Shown here: positions 42,764 to 50,916 of the stretch, piece by piece
Numbering within the stretch: position 1 is the first letter of the stretch
How the letters are laid out: each line of letters starts with the position of its first letter
Assembly (NCBI GenBank): GCA_963775505.1
Contig: CAVZIL010000004.1
Coordinates: 206,517-270,516, forward strand
From: JAIBJN01 sp963775505
Lineage (GTDB): Bacteria > Actinomycetota > Thermoleophilia > Gaiellales > Gaiellaceae
Direction: 5' to 3'
DNA: 64,000 nt
The notes under the pieces: model-generated
What the model was told of the DNA's origin: nothing
The model's input: only the letters and a program-made list of their open reading frames with translations
Databases searched by the model: none
Program-made: the position numbers and the translations under genes

Positions 42764-43201
42764 CTAGTAGCGGTCTTCGACCTCCCAGCGTGCCGTCAGC
42801 TGGTAGATGATGATGATGTCGAGCGTGATGATCAGCACCGACCACCACGGGTGGGCGGGCATCCAGGCGATCTGAGCGAAGGCGTTCAGCATCACGAAGA
42901 AGATCGCCGTCCAGCGAGCCCACCCTCTGCCGGCGAAGAGACCGAGGGCGGTGCAGACCAGCACGATGCCCAGGATCAGGTGGATCCAGCCCCAGGCCGT
43001 GAGATCCCAGAGGATCACGCCTGCGGCGCCGACGGTCAGCGCTTCGTCTTTGAAGATCGCGGCGAGGCCCCAGAGGAAGTTGAAGACCCCGATGATGAAG
43101 AGCAGGATCCCGACGAAGTACGCCCAGCCGCTGCCTCCGGCGCCGCTGACTGCTTTCGTCTCGATTCGCGTTTGCGTTGCCTGTGTTCGCGGGTCGGTCA
43201 C
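42764..43201 (-). CDS. DUF7144-like four-helix membrane protein
   Basis: 145 residues from the GTG at 43201, preceded by AAAGGAG. A short soluble N-terminus, then four helices: SGWAYFVGILLFIIGVFNFLWGLAAIF, WGWIHLILGIVLVCTALGLF, WARWTAIFFVMLNAFAQIAWM and WWSVLIITLDIIIIYQLTA (shown in part). The conserved aromatic/Gly pattern is that of actinobacterial DUF7144 membrane proteins, of unknown function. The open frame upstream of the GTG is Arg-rich and spurious. Confidence 0.75.
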   Translation of the reverse strand: MTDPRTQATQTRIETKAVSGAGGSGWAYFVGILLFIIGVFNFLWGLAAIFKDEALTVGAAGVILWDLTAWGWIHLILGIVLVCTALGLFAGRGWARWTAIFFVMLNAFAQIAWMPAHPWWSVLIITLDIIIIYQLTARWEVEDRY

Positions 43202-43273
43202 AACGTGCTCCTTTCCCTGTCCGTGAGGTCCGGATTCTGGCAACGGCTGCGGACGTCCGGCTAGTCTCCGGCG

Positions 43274-43996
43274 GTGCCAAGAGAGTCGGACACGCTCGTC
43301 TTCGTCCCCGCCTGGAACGAGGAGAAGAACCTCCCGGCCGTCCTGGACGAGCTCGCCCGGGAGCTTCCGGACGTCGACCTTCTCGTCGTCGACGACGGCT
43401 CGACCGACGGGACCGCGCGGGTGGCGCGCGAGCACGGCGCCCGGGTCGTCGGCTTCGAGGAGAACCGGGGCCTTCCGTACGGCGTCGCGGCCGGGTACGA
43501 GTTCGCGGCCGAGCACGGCTACGCGTACTGCGGACGGGTGGACGCCGACGGGCAGCATCCGGTAGCCGAGCTGTCTCGGCTGCTCGACCGGGTTCGCTCC
43601 GGCGACTGCGACGTCGCGGTCGGCTCCCGTTTCGTCCACGGCGACGGCTACGAGCCGGGCCGCTACCAGCCCAGCCCGGCGCGGGTCGTCGGCACGTCGC
43701 TCCTGCGGCAGGGAATGCGCCATGTGCTCGGCCGGCCCTTTGCGGACGCCACGAGCGGCATGTACGCCGTGAACGCGAAGGCGATGCCGATTCTCGCGGA
43801 GCCGTACGCGACGGGCGCGCCCGAGGTCGAGGGGCTTCTGCGCCTCCGCGACGCGGGGCTGGTCGTCGACGAGGTCCCGGTGAACATGCGCGAGCGCGCG
43901 AGCGGCGAGTCGAAGCTCGCCGGGAAGAAGGCGCTCCTCCTCGTCCTGACCGTGATCGGGACGCTCTTCGCCTACCGGCGCATCCGCGGCCGCTAG
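43274..43996 (+). CDS. GT2 glycosyltransferase, dolichyl-phosphate mannose synthase-like
   Basis: 240 residues from GTG 43274. Rossmann-type GT-A domain: LVFVPAWNEEKNLPAVL, VDLLVVDDGSTDGTARVA, GLPYGVAAGYEFA, and the metal-binding DADGQHP (the DxD motif). The acceptor region has DATSGMYAVNAKAM, typical of polyprenyl-phosphate glycosyltransferases. The C-terminus has a hydrophobic patch (ALLLVLTVIGTLFAYRR) that could dock to the membrane. Likely donates a sugar to polyprenyl phosphate for surface glycans; donor unknown. Monocistronic. Confidence 0.87.
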   Translation: MPRESDTLVFVPAWNEEKNLPAVLDELARELPDVDLLVVDDGSTDGTARVAREHGARVVGFEENRGLPYGVAAGYEFAAEHGYAYCGRVDADGQHPVAELSRLLDRVRSGDCDVAVGSRFVHGDGYEPGRYQPSPARVVGTSLLRQGMRHVLGRPFADATSGMYAVNAKAMPILAEPYATGAPEVEGLLRLRDAGLVVDEVPVNMRERASGESKLAGKKALLLVLTVIGTLFAYRRIRGR

Positions 43997-44003
43997 CCCA
44001 TGG

Positions 44004-44666
44004 CTAGCCGGGGAGTTCCGGGCGCGCGCCCGCGAGGCGGTCCTGCGCCCAGGCACGCCACTCCGTGCCGAGCTCCGGCGCCCGCAGGAGCTCGGTGCAC
44101 CTGGTCCGGTCGCCGTGGTAGATGCCGGCGACGTCGCCCACCGTGAGCCCGTGCCGGGGCCGCTGGACGATCTCGACGCCGTCACCGGCTTCCAGCTCTC
44201 CTTCGGCGAGGACGCGAAGGTAGGCGCCCGGCCGGCCCGCGGCGGCGAAGTAGACAGGAAACTCGGCGTTCCCCATGCGGGCCCCGAGCTTCCAGCAGGG
44301 CGTCCGCGGGCCCGTCACCTCGAGCAGCGCCGAGCCGATCTGCCAGCGCTCGCCCACGAGCGAGCAGGTGACGTCCACGCCGGTGAGCGTGAGGTTCTCG
44401 CCGAAGGTCCCGCGGTCGAGAGGGCTCCCGAGCTCCTCCGCCCACCAGTCGTAGTCCTCGCGCGCGTACGCGTAGACGGCCTTGTCGGCGCCGCCGTGGA
44501 AGCGGCGGTCGGCCTGGTCGTCGCCCACGAGGTTGAGGTGCCCGACGCGCACGCGCCCGCGCGCGGGCTCCTTCCAGATCGAGGTCGTCGCCCGGCGGCC
44601 GAGCCACTCGATCTCGCGGGGCGTGGCGACGTTCACCGAGAGGAGGGAGCCGGCCATCTCGCCCAA
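44004..44666 (-). CDS. MOSC-domain protein, YiiM-like
   Basis: 220 residues. MOSC (molybdenum cofactor sulfurase C-terminal) fold: KEPARGRVRVGHLNLVGDDQADRRFHGGADKAVYAYA, WWAEELG, TFGENLTLTGVDV and the cofactor-type Cys in VTGPRTPCWKLGARMG. The C-terminal extension (AGIYHGDR onward) matches YiiM, which helps detoxify N-hydroxylated bases with a Mo cofactor. Start could also be the ATG at 44657. The molybdate transporter lies 1.4 kb away, a loose functional link. Confidence 0.85.
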   Translation of the reverse strand: MGEMAGSLLSVNVATPREIEWLGRRATTSIWKEPARGRVRVGHLNLVGDDQADRRFHGGADKAVYAYAREDYDWWAEELGSPLDRGTFGENLTLTGVDVTCSLVGERWQIGSALLEVTGPRTPCWKLGARMGNAEFPVYFAAAGRPGAYLRVLAEGELEAGDGVEIVQRPRHGLTVGDVAGIYHGDRTRCTELLRAPELGTEWRAWAQDRLAGARPELPG

Positions 44667-44721
44667 ACCGTAATCATGCGCCGCTTCCCGGCGTCGGCTC
44701 CTGGCGCTACGATCCCGAGAA

Positions 44722-45408
44722 GTGAGCGACTGGGGACTCTACTTCGCGTTCCTCATCCCGCCTCTCCTCCTCGGGCTCGGAGTGCAGTGGTGGCTCAAGA
44801 AGACGTTCGCCGAGCAGGCGCGCGTGGCGGTCTCGCACGGCATGAAGGGCGCGGAGGTGGCCAGGTCGATCCTGGACGCCAACGGCCTCCACGAGGTTCC
44901 CGTGCACGTGTCCCCGGGCGGGCCGCTCTCGGATCACTACGACCCGCGCAAGCGCTCGGTGCACCTCTCGCACCCGGTCTACGACGAGGTCTCGATCAGC
45001 GCCACCGCGGTCGCCGCCCACGAGGTCGGCCACGCGATCCAGCACAAGGAGGCGTACTCGTTCTTCCGCTTCCGCTCGGCGCTCTTCCCTGCCGTCGCCT
45101 TCTCGTCGAGCATCTGGATCTGGCTGCTGGTGATCGGACTCCTCCTGCAGGTCACCGGTCTCTTCCTCCTGGCCATTGTCCTCTACGCCGTCGTCGTGGT
45201 CTTCCAGCTCGTGACACTCCCGGTCGAGTTCGACGCGTCGAAGCGCGCAGCCGTGCAGCTCGCGAACGTCGGCTTGACCACGACTCAGGAGACGGGCGGC
45301 GTCAAGAAGGTCCTGAACGCGGCTGCGCTCACGTACGTCGCGGGCGCGCTCGCCGCCCTCACGCAGCTTCTCTACTTCGTCCTCCTGTACCTCGGCAACC
45401 GCGAGTAG
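44722..45408 (+). CDS. Zinc metallopeptidase, YugP family
   Basis: 228 residues from GTG 44722. Membrane helix near the N-terminus, SDHYDPRKRSVHLSHPVYDEVSISATAVAAHEVGHAIQH (shown by its parts: SDHYDP, then HEVGH with the two zinc His and the catalytic Glu), two strongly hydrophobic helices (about 130-165), and LPVEFDASKRA, the conserved third-ligand region with Glu/Asp. This is the neutral zinc peptidase_2 (YugP) family, with an unknown substrate in the membrane. Convergent with modC. Confidence 0.87.
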   Translation: MSDWGLYFAFLIPPLLLGLGVQWWLKKTFAEQARVAVSHGMKGAEVARSILDANGLHEVPVHVSPGGPLSDHYDPRKRSVHLSHPVYDEVSISATAVAAHEVGHAIQHKEAYSFFRFRSALFPAVAFSSSIWIWLLVIGLLLQVTGLFLLAIVLYAVVVVFQLVTLPVEFDASKRAAVQLANVGLTTTQETGGVKKVLNAAALTYVAGALAALTQLLYFVLLYLGNRE

Positions 45409-45415
45409 CGGTCGC

Positions 45416-46447
45416 CTAGGCGAGAGGAACGAGCCGCGTCCCCGTCGCCTTGAAGCTGGCGACGACGGGGTCGCCCGGACGCAGTCCGAGGCGCTCGGCC
45501 GACGCCGCCGTGATCTCCGCCGTGAGCGGCCCGACGCGGACGCGTACGCGGTTTGCCACGGGCACGATGCCGGCGATCGGCCCGGCGACGTGGTTCTGCG
45601 CCGAGTCGACCGGCGCCTCGCGGGCGACCGCTACCTCCCAGGGGTAGACGATCGCCCCGACGTGGCCCTCGAGCTGGTCCGTCGAGTAGATGCGGGAACC
45701 GTCCTCGAGCGTCACCTCGGTCAGGGCGCCGGTTGCCGGCCGGGCCGTACCGCGGAGGAGGTTGCCGCCGGTGAAGTCGGCGACGAAGGGGCTCGTCGGG
45801 CTCGCTACGAGCTCCGCCGCCGTGCCCACCTGGACGATCCGGCCGTCGACGAGGACGCCGACCCGCTCGGCCAAGGCGGCCGCGTCCTGGAAGTCGTGGG
45901 TAACGAGGAGCGTCGGCAGGCCCAGGCGGTCGAGGAGGTCCTCGAGCTCCGCGCGCACGCGCGCGCGTGTGTGAGCGTCGAGCGCCGCGAGCGGCTCGTC
46001 CAAGAGAAGGACGGCCGGATCCCGCGCGAGCGCCCGCGCGAGGGCGACCCGCTGGCGCTCGCCGCCGGAGAGCTCACCAGGCCGCGCGTCGCGAAGGGCC
46101 GCGATGCCCAGAAGCTCGAGCAGCTCGTCCAGCCGCCCGGCGCCGGCGAAGGCGACGTTCTGGGCCACCGTCATGTGGGGGAAGAGAGCGTACTCCTGGA
46201 AGACGAGCCCGACCGAGCGCTCCTCCGGCCGCAGATCGACCTTCGCGTCCGAGTCGAACCACGTCTGGTCACCCACCGCGACCCTGCCGCCCTCAGGGCG
46301 CAGCAGCCCGGCGATCGCTCGCAAGACGCTCGTCTTCCCGGCACCCGAGGGCCCGACCAGCGCGAAGATCTCGCGCCCGATATCGAGCTCTAGCTCGAGC
46401 CGGAAGGAGCGGAGCGGATGATCGAGGGCAACGTGTAGCGCGTCCAC
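45416..46447 (-). CDS. modC: Molybdate ABC transporter ATP-binding protein ModC
   Basis: 343 residues. ABC ATPase: Walker A GPSGAGKTS, Q-loop FQEYALFPHMTV, signature LSGGERQRVALARAL, Walker B VLLLDEPLAAL, switch His in LLVTHD. The C-terminal part has a TOBE domain (NRVRVRVGPLTAEITAASAERLGLRPGD) that binds molybdate oxyanion, as in ModC. It powers ModB. The start overlaps the end of modB by 58 bases, an unusually long overlap but with both frames convincing. Last gene of the regulator-modA-modB-modC operon. Confidence 0.92.
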   Translation of the reverse strand: MDALHVALDHPLRSFRLELELDIGREIFALVGPSGAGKTSVLRAIAGLLRPEGGRVAVGDQTWFDSDAKVDLRPEERSVGLVFQEYALFPHMTVAQNVAFAGAGRLDELLELLGIAALRDARPGELSGGERQRVALARALARDPAVLLLDEPLAALDAHTRARVRAELEDLLDRLGLPTLLVTHDFQDAAALAERVGVLVDGRIVQVGTAAELVASPTSPFVADFTGGNLLRGTARPATGALTEVTLEDGSRIYSTDQLEGHVGAIVYPWEVAVAREAPVDSAQNHVAGPIAGIVPVANRVRVRVGPLTAEITAASAERLGLRPGDPVVASFKATGTRLVPLA

Positions 46448-47214
46448 GATGGGAGAAGCTTCACAGAGAGCAGGACCGTGAGGCTGACGAGCACCAGCAG
46501 GGCGCCGATCGCGATCGCGATGTCGGGGTTGAGATCGAGCTGGGCGTAGATCGCGAGCGGCATGGTCTGGGTGATCCCCTGCAGGCTTCCGGCGAACATG
46601 ATCGTGGCGCCGAACTCCCCGGTTCCGCGGGCCCAGGCAAGCGCCGAGCCTGCTCCCAGGCCTGTGGCCGAAAGCGGCAGGGCGACGCGCCAGAACGTTC
46701 GCTTCGGGCTCGCGCCCAATGTGCGCGAGGCGTCGAGCAGCGCCGGGTCGACGCCTTCGAACGACGCGATCGCCTGGCGGATGTAGAAGGGCGCCGCGAC
46801 GAAGACGACCGCGAGGACGACCGCGGACTGCGTCAGCGGGATCTGGATCCCGAACGCGTCCAGCGATCGACCGAGTAGCCCGAGGCGGCTGTAGAGGGCG
46901 AGAAGCGCGATCCCGGCGACGGCGGGAGGCAGGACGAGCGGCAGCTCGACGAGCGTGACGAGGACGCCTCGGCCTCGAAACCGCTTCGTCGCCAGGAAGT
47001 ACGCCGCGGGGGTGCCGACGAGGAGGACGAAGAAGTGCGCGATCAGCCCGGTCTTCAGGCTCACCCAGAGAGCGTCGAGGGCAACGTCGCTCAGGAGGGC
47101 GTCGACGAGGTCCTGGGGGGAGATGCGGATGAAGAGCGCGAAGAGCGGGAGGAGCAGGAACGCGAGCGCGAGGCCGGTCGCCACGGCGAGGACCACGTCG
47201 AACGCCCGTCGCAC
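46390..47214 (-). CDS. modB: Molybdate ABC transporter permease ModB
   Basis: 274 residues from GTG 47214, whose first base is also the last base of the modA stop region (TAGTG overlap). Six helices; the coupling motif for the ATPase is present as EGVDPALLDASRTLGASPKRTFWRVALPLS, the EAA loop. The motif RGTGEFGATIMFAGSL is typical of ModB/CysT permeases. The frame extends far upstream over modA, but that part is a shadow. Forms the channel of the ModABC complex. Confidence 0.92.
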   Translation of the reverse strand: MRRAFDVVLAVATGLALAFLLLPLFALFIRISPQDLVDALLSDVALDALWVSLKTGLIAHFFVLLVGTPAAYFLATKRFRGRGVLVTLVELPLVLPPAVAGIALLALYSRLGLLGRSLDAFGIQIPLTQSAVVLAVVFVAAPFYIRQAIASFEGVDPALLDASRTLGASPKRTFWRVALPLSATGLGAGSALAWARGTGEFGATIMFAGSLQGITQTMPLAIYAQLDLNPDIAIAIGALLVLVSLTVLLSVKLLPSWTRYTLPSIIRSAPSGSS

Positions 47215-47948
47215 TACGGAGGCCCGAAGCCGGCGTCGGCGAGCGCCTGCTGCCCGTCCTCGCTGAAGACCAGGTCGATGAACTCCTGCGCCGCGTCCTG
47301 GTTCTCGGAGGCGACGACGATCGAGATCGGATACTCGACGACCGCCTGCGCCTCCTGCGGGAGCTCGATCGCCTGGACGTCGTCGCCGGCCGCGTTCGCG
47401 TCCGTGACGTAGACGAAGCCTGCGTCGGCTGCGCCGGACGTGACCTTCCCGACCACCCCCTTCACGTCCTCCTCGTTGGAGACGACGTTGTCGAGGACGT
47501 CCGTCTCGCCCATGTTCTCGAGCACCGTGCGCGTGTAGTCGCCGATCGGCACTCCTTCGGCTCCGACGACGAGCTTCACGCCCTCGGCGCCCAGGTCGTC
47601 GACGGACTCGATGCCGGCCGGGTTGTCGGGCGGGACGATTAGCACGAGCCGATTGGTGGCGAAGATCTGCGGCTCGTCCACCAGTCCTTCGTCGAAAAGC
47701 TCGCCCGGGTACTTGGGGCTCGCCGCTGCATAGACGTCCGCCGGCGCGCCCTCGCGGATCTGCGTGGCGAGCTCGTCCGAGCCCGCGAAGTTGAAGGTCG
47801 CGTCCGGGGCGATCTCCTGGAAGACCTCCGTGAGAGATGCCGCCGCGAAGACGGTCAACCCCTCGAAGTCTCCGGTGCTGCTCTCGTCGTCCCCCCCGCA
47901 GGAGGCGGCGAGCAATGCCGCGGCGAGGAGCCACACGGGGCGCCTCAT
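47214..47948 (-). CDS. modA: Molybdate-binding lipoprotein ModA
   Basis: 244 residues. Lipoprotein signal peptide with lipobox LLAASC (Cys17). Periplasmic-binding fold: LTVFAAASLTEVFQEI, FNFAGSDELATQIREGAPADVYAAAS, IFATNRLVLIVP, VGAEGVPIGDYTRTVL and KGVVGKVTSGAADAGFVYVTDA, all shared by ModA and the related WtpA. Ser in AAASL and the SDEL loop are the expected oxyanion ligands. Four-base overlap with the upstream regulator gene. Confidence 0.93.
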   Translation of the reverse strand: MRRPVWLLAAALLAASCGGDDESSTGDFEGLTVFAAASLTEVFQEIAPDATFNFAGSDELATQIREGAPADVYAAASPKYPGELFDEGLVDEPQIFATNRLVLIVPPDNPAGIESVDDLGAEGVKLVVGAEGVPIGDYTRTVLENMGETDVLDNVVSNEEDVKGVVGKVTSGAADAGFVYVTDANAAGDDVQAIELPQEAQAVVEYPISIVVASENQDAAQEFIDLVFSEDGQQALADAGFGPP

Positions 47949-48322
47949 CGCTCCACCATCACGGAGGTCGCCTTGACGAGAGCCGTCGCGTCCTGACCGG
48001 CCGCGAGCCCGAGCTGCTCGGCGGCCTCGCGCGTGATTACCGCCACGACTCTGGCCGGCTCGGTGACGTCCAGCTCCACCTGCGCGAGCAGGCCCTCGAT
48101 CCGGACCGCTCGGATCCGCCCGCGGAAGCGGTTTCGTGCCGAGAGGTCGTGCTGCTCGGGGCCGCCGCGAAGCCGGTCGAGCTCGGACACGGGCACCAGC
48201 CGCCGGTTCCGCGAATCACGCTGGGTGCGGATCCGGCCCTGCCTGTCCCAGCGCCGGAGGGTGTCGAGGCTGATCCCGAGCTGGCGTGCGGCGTCGGCAG
48301 CCGGAATGCTTTGCCTAGGCAT
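47945..48322 (-). CDS. MerR-like HTH regulator fused to a TOBE domain
   Basis: 125 residues. The N-terminal helix-turn-helix (IPAADAARQLGISLDTLRRWDRQGRI, then RDSRNRRLVPVSELDRL with a wing) is of the excisionase/MerR type. The C-terminal half (NRFRGRIRAVRIEGLLAQVELDVTEP ... VITREAAEQLGLAAGQDATALVKATSVMVER) is a TOBE/Mop molybdate-binding domain. This looks like a compact ModE substitute, sensing molybdate and controlling its own modABC operon. It starts only 21 bases from the divergent start at 48344. Confidence 0.85.
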   Translation of the reverse strand: MPRQSIPAADAARQLGISLDTLRRWDRQGRIRTQRDSRNRRLVPVSELDRLRGGPEQHDLSARNRFRGRIRAVRIEGLLAQVELDVTEPARVVAVITREAAEQLGLAAGQDATALVKATSVMVER

Positions 48323-48323
48323 T

Positions 48324-48346
48324 ACCTATGCAATGTATCACCTATG
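48324..48346 (+). promoter_or_regulatory. Direct-repeat operator candidate between mod regulator and MBL gene
   Basis: ACCTATG at 48324-48330 and 48340-48346, 16 bp apart, with ATGCAATGTAT between. The pair fills the whole 20-odd bases between divergent starts, so a regulator bound here would affect both directions. Site function is inferred. Confidence 0.4.
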
Positions 48347-48358
48347 ATCGGGCGCGGC

Positions 48359-49738
48359 ATGTTCTTCCGGCAGGTGCTGCACGAGGATCTCGGCTGCGCC
48401 TCGTACGTCGTCGCCGACGGTGGCGAGGCGGCCGTCATCGACCCGAAGTGGGAGATCGAGGACTATCTCGGGCTCGCCGAGGAGCACGGCTTCGCCGTCA
48501 CGCACGTCCTCGAGACCCACAATCACGCCGACCACGTCTCCGGCAAGGGCAGGCTGGCAGCGGCGACCGGCGCGACCATCCACGTCCCCGCGAGCGCCGG
48601 CGTGGAGTTCCCGCACGAGCCCCTGGCCGACGGCGACCGCGTGACCGTGGGGAACGTCTCCATCACCGGCCTGGCGACGCCCGGTCACCGGCCCGAGCAC
48701 ACCGCCTACCTCGTCACCGACGAGAGCCGGGGCGAGGAGCCGTGGCTCGTCGTCACGGGCGACTCGCTCTTCGTCGGCGACGTCGCCCGGCCCGACCTCG
48801 CGGTCGACAAGGAGGAGGGCGCGCGAGGGCTCTACGAGTCGCTGAAGCGCCTGCTCGCGCTCGGGGACTTCGCCGAGGTCTGGCCCGGGCACATCGGCGG
48901 CTCGCTCTGCGGTGGCGCGGGCATGAGCGAGAAGCCGGGGACGACCATCGGCTTCGAGCGGCGCTTCAACCGCCTCCTGGCGAGCGAGGACGAGGACGCC
49001 TTCGTCCGCGCCCTGACGGGAAGCCTGGCGCCGCAGCCGCCCAACTTCAGGCGGATCGTCGCGCTCAACCGGGGCCCGCTCCTGACCGAGGCCGCGCCGG
49101 TCGACGCACTCCTCCCCGCGGCCGTGCAGGCGCGGCTCGAGGCCGGCGCGACGCTCATCGATGGACGCGACACGCGGGCCTACGACGCGAGCCACGTGCC
49201 CGCCTCGATCAACGTGACCATGGTGCGCGCCGCGGTGGGGACCCGTGCAGCCTGGGTGGTGGACCCGGAGAGCGAGGTCGTGGTCACGGCCGAGACGGGC
49301 GACGAGGCGAGACGGCTCGCCCTGCTGCTCGAGGCGGTGGGCTTCCGGCGGATCGCGGGGCTCCTCGCCGGAGGAGTGACGGGCTGGCGCGACGCCGGGC
49401 TTCCGGTCGAGTCCACCCCCGCCATCGACGTTCGCGAGCTGGCCGCGCGGCTCCGCCGCGGCGAGGTGCGCCTCCTCGACGTGCGTGACCGGGACGAGTG
49501 GGAGGAGGGTCACGTCGAGGGCTCCCGGCATCTTCCGTTTCACGATCTGGGCACGGGGGTGCCCGACGACCTGCGGAACGGCGGCAAGCCGCTCGCCGTC
49601 GCCTGCTCGATCGGCAACCGGAGCTCGATCGCCGTCTCGCTCCTCCGCCGCGCCGGCGTCGACGACGTCCTCCACGTCGTCGACGGAGGTGTCGCAGAGC
49701 TCGCCGACGAGGGCATCGCACTCGTTCGGACCGACTGA
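48359..49738 (+). CDS. MBL-fold hydrolase with two rhodanese domains
   Basis: 459 residues from ATG 48359, whose MFFRQVLHEDLGCASY N-terminus matches the family; ATG 48344 would add five residues and overlap the operator repeats. An ETHE1/BlhA-like MBL domain comes first (THNHADHVSG, TPGHRPEHTAY, FVGDVARPDL, VWPGHIGGSLCG). It is followed by an inactive rhodanese (LIDGRDTRAYDASHVPAS, no Cys) and an active one (LLDVRDRDEWEEGHVEGS, Cys loop ACSIGNRSS). Such fusions oxidise glutathione- or other low-molecular thiol persulfides and detoxify sulfide. Which thiol is used here is unknown. Confidence 0.87.
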   Translation: MFFRQVLHEDLGCASYVVADGGEAAVIDPKWEIEDYLGLAEEHGFAVTHVLETHNHADHVSGKGRLAAATGATIHVPASAGVEFPHEPLADGDRVTVGNVSITGLATPGHRPEHTAYLVTDESRGEEPWLVVTGDSLFVGDVARPDLAVDKEEGARGLYESLKRLLALGDFAEVWPGHIGGSLCGGAGMSEKPGTTIGFERRFNRLLASEDEDAFVRALTGSLAPQPPNFRRIVALNRGPLLTEAAPVDALLPAAVQARLEAGATLIDGRDTRAYDASHVPASINVTMVRAAVGTRAAWVVDPESEVVVTAETGDEARRLALLLEAVGFRRIAGLLAGGVTGWRDAGLPVESTPAIDVRELAARLRRGEVRLLDVRDRDEWEEGHVEGSRHLPFHDLGTGVPDDLRNGGKPLAVACSIGNRSSIAVSLLRRAGVDDVLHVVDGGVAELADEGIALVRTD

Positions 49739-49756
49739 GGAAAACGGCTCTCTTGC

Positions 49757-49762
49757 TACACT
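49757..49762 (+). promoter_or_regulatory. Possible -10 box of the tRNA-Met gene
   Basis: TACACT at 49757-49762, 11 bases before the tRNA, in a GCTACACTCCG context common for actinobacterial tRNA promoters. No good -35 is visible 17 bp upstream. Confidence 0.4.
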
Positions 49763-49773
49763 CCGCCGCGCAG

Positions 49774-49847
49774 GGCGGCGTAGCTCAGCTGGTTAGAGCA
49801 GCGGAATCATAATCCGTGTGTCGTAGGTTCGAGTCCTACCGCCGCTA
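49774..49847 (+). tRNA. tRNA-Met (anticodon CAU)
   Basis: GGCGGCG/CGCCGCU acceptor stem with a G-U first pair, D-arm GCTC-AGCTGGTTA-GAGC, anticodon stem-loop with CAT at 49808-49810 followed by AA, T-arm GTAGG-TTCGAGT-CCTAC and discriminator A at 49847. CCT follows, so CCA is not fully encoded. CAU could be elongator Met or Ile2; the position just before rpmG-secE-nusG is the usual place of an elongator Met (or Trp) tRNA in actinobacteria. Confidence 0.93.
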
Positions 49848-49879
49848 CCTGGAGACCCCTCTCACGAAGGCAAAGGACG

Positions 49880-50041
49880 ATGGCAACCGGAGTACGAGTC
49901 GCGATCACGCTTGCGTGCACTGAGTGCAAGCGCCGCAACTACCAGTCGCAGAAGTCGAAGCGAAACACGCCCGACCGCTTCGAGGCGAGGAAGTACTGCC
50001 GCTGGTGCGGTCGCCACACCCTGCACCGGGAGACCCGGTAG
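49880..50041 (+). CDS. rpmG: 50S ribosomal protein L33
   Basis: 53 residues, AAAGGA upstream of the ATG. Starts MATGVRVAITLACTECKRRNY. Four cysteines in two pairs (CTEC, CRWC) make the zinc-binding (C+) form of L33. Part of the large ribosomal subunit near the E site. Followed eight bases later by secE, the common actinobacterial arrangement. Confidence 0.95.
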   Translation: MATGVRVAITLACTECKRRNYQSQKSKRNTPDRFEARKYCRWCGRHTLHRETR

Positions 50042-50048
50042 ACGGCAG

Positions 50049-50375
50049 ATGGCTCGACCCTCCCGCACCCGCCGGAAGCGCAGCGACTTCCAGGCTCCGG
50101 CCCAGCCGGAGCGCTCGCGCTCGCGCCAGCGCCAGGTCAAGCCCGCCGGCCAGCCCAAGAGCCAGACGGGCCAGAAGCGTGAGCGCCGCGGCGGCTTCCG
50201 CGCGTTCGTCGGCGAGTGCTGGGCGGAGCTCCGCAAGGTCGACTGGCCGGGCCGCCAGCAGCTCATCTCGGCGACGATCGTCGTCATCATCGCCGTGGCG
50301 ATCACCGGCGCCTACCTGTTCGTGGCCGACTGGGTCTTCCAGCGGTTCGTCCGCGACGTCCTCCTCAACTTGTAG
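50049..50375 (+). CDS. secE: Preprotein translocase subunit SecE
   Basis: 108 residues. A long basic Arg/Gln/Pro-rich N-terminus (about 1-48), then FRAFVGECWAELRKVDWPGRQQLISAT, the conserved amphipathic helix with the WP motif, and one membrane helix (VVIIAVAITGAYLFVADWVF). SecE clamps SecY in the translocon. The frame begins upstream inside rpmG; the ATG at 50049 was chosen by the eight-base gap. Confidence 0.95.
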   Translation: MARPSRTRRKRSDFQAPAQPERSRSRQRQVKPAGQPKSQTGQKRERRGGFRAFVGECWAELRKVDWPGRQQLISATIVVIIAVAITGAYLFVADWVFQRFVRDVLLNL

Positions 50376-50381
50376 CCGCCC

Positions 50382-50912
50382 ATGTTCCGCTGGTACGTCG
50401 TCAACACCTACTCGGGCCACGAGAACAAGGTCAAGGCCAACCTGGAGCACCGCATCGACTCGATGGGGCAGCAGCAGCGGTTCCGCCGGGTCGTCGTCCC
50501 CACGGAGCAGGTCGTCGAGACCAAGGACGGCCAGAAGGTGCAGACCGAGAAGCGCGTCCTGCCCGGCTACGTGCTCGTGAACATGGACTTGAACGACGAG
50601 GCCTGGACGGTCGTGAAGAACACGCCCGGCGTGACGGGCTTCGTCGGCTCCGGCACGAAGCCCGTGCCGCTCTCCCAGCCCGAGGTCGACCGCATCCTCC
50701 ATACCGCCACGGCGGCGGCCGACCGGCCGAGGACGGCCGTCGAGTTCGGCCTCGGCGAGACCGTCAAGATCACCTCCGGGTCGCTGTCCGACTTCGACGG
50801 CGAGGTAATCGACGTCAACGCCGACCAGCAGAAGCTCAAGGTGCTCGTGAACATCTTCGAGCGCCAGACGCCGGTCGAGGTCAGCTTCGACCAAGTCAAG
50901 AAGATGGATTGA
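50382..50912 (+). CDS. nusG: Transcription elongation/antitermination factor NusG
   Basis: 176 residues. The NGN domain begins MFRWYVVNTYSGHENKVKANLEHRI and has LPGYVLVNMDLNDEAWTVVKNTPGVTGFVG. The KOW domain is FGLGETVKITSGSLSDFDGEVIDVN with FERQTPVEVSFDQVKK at the end. It binds RNA polymerase and Rho or ribosomal protein S10. Lacks the long acidic N-terminal extension seen in Streptomyces and mycobacterial NusG. Confidence 0.97.
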   Translation: MFRWYVVNTYSGHENKVKANLEHRIDSMGQQQRFRRVVVPTEQVVETKDGQKVQTEKRVLPGYVLVNMDLNDEAWTVVKNTPGVTGFVGSGTKPVPLSQPEVDRILHTATAAADRPRTAVEFGLGETVKITSGSLSDFDGEVIDVNADQQKLKVLVNIFERQTPVEVSFDQVKKMD

Positions 50913-50916
50913 CGTA

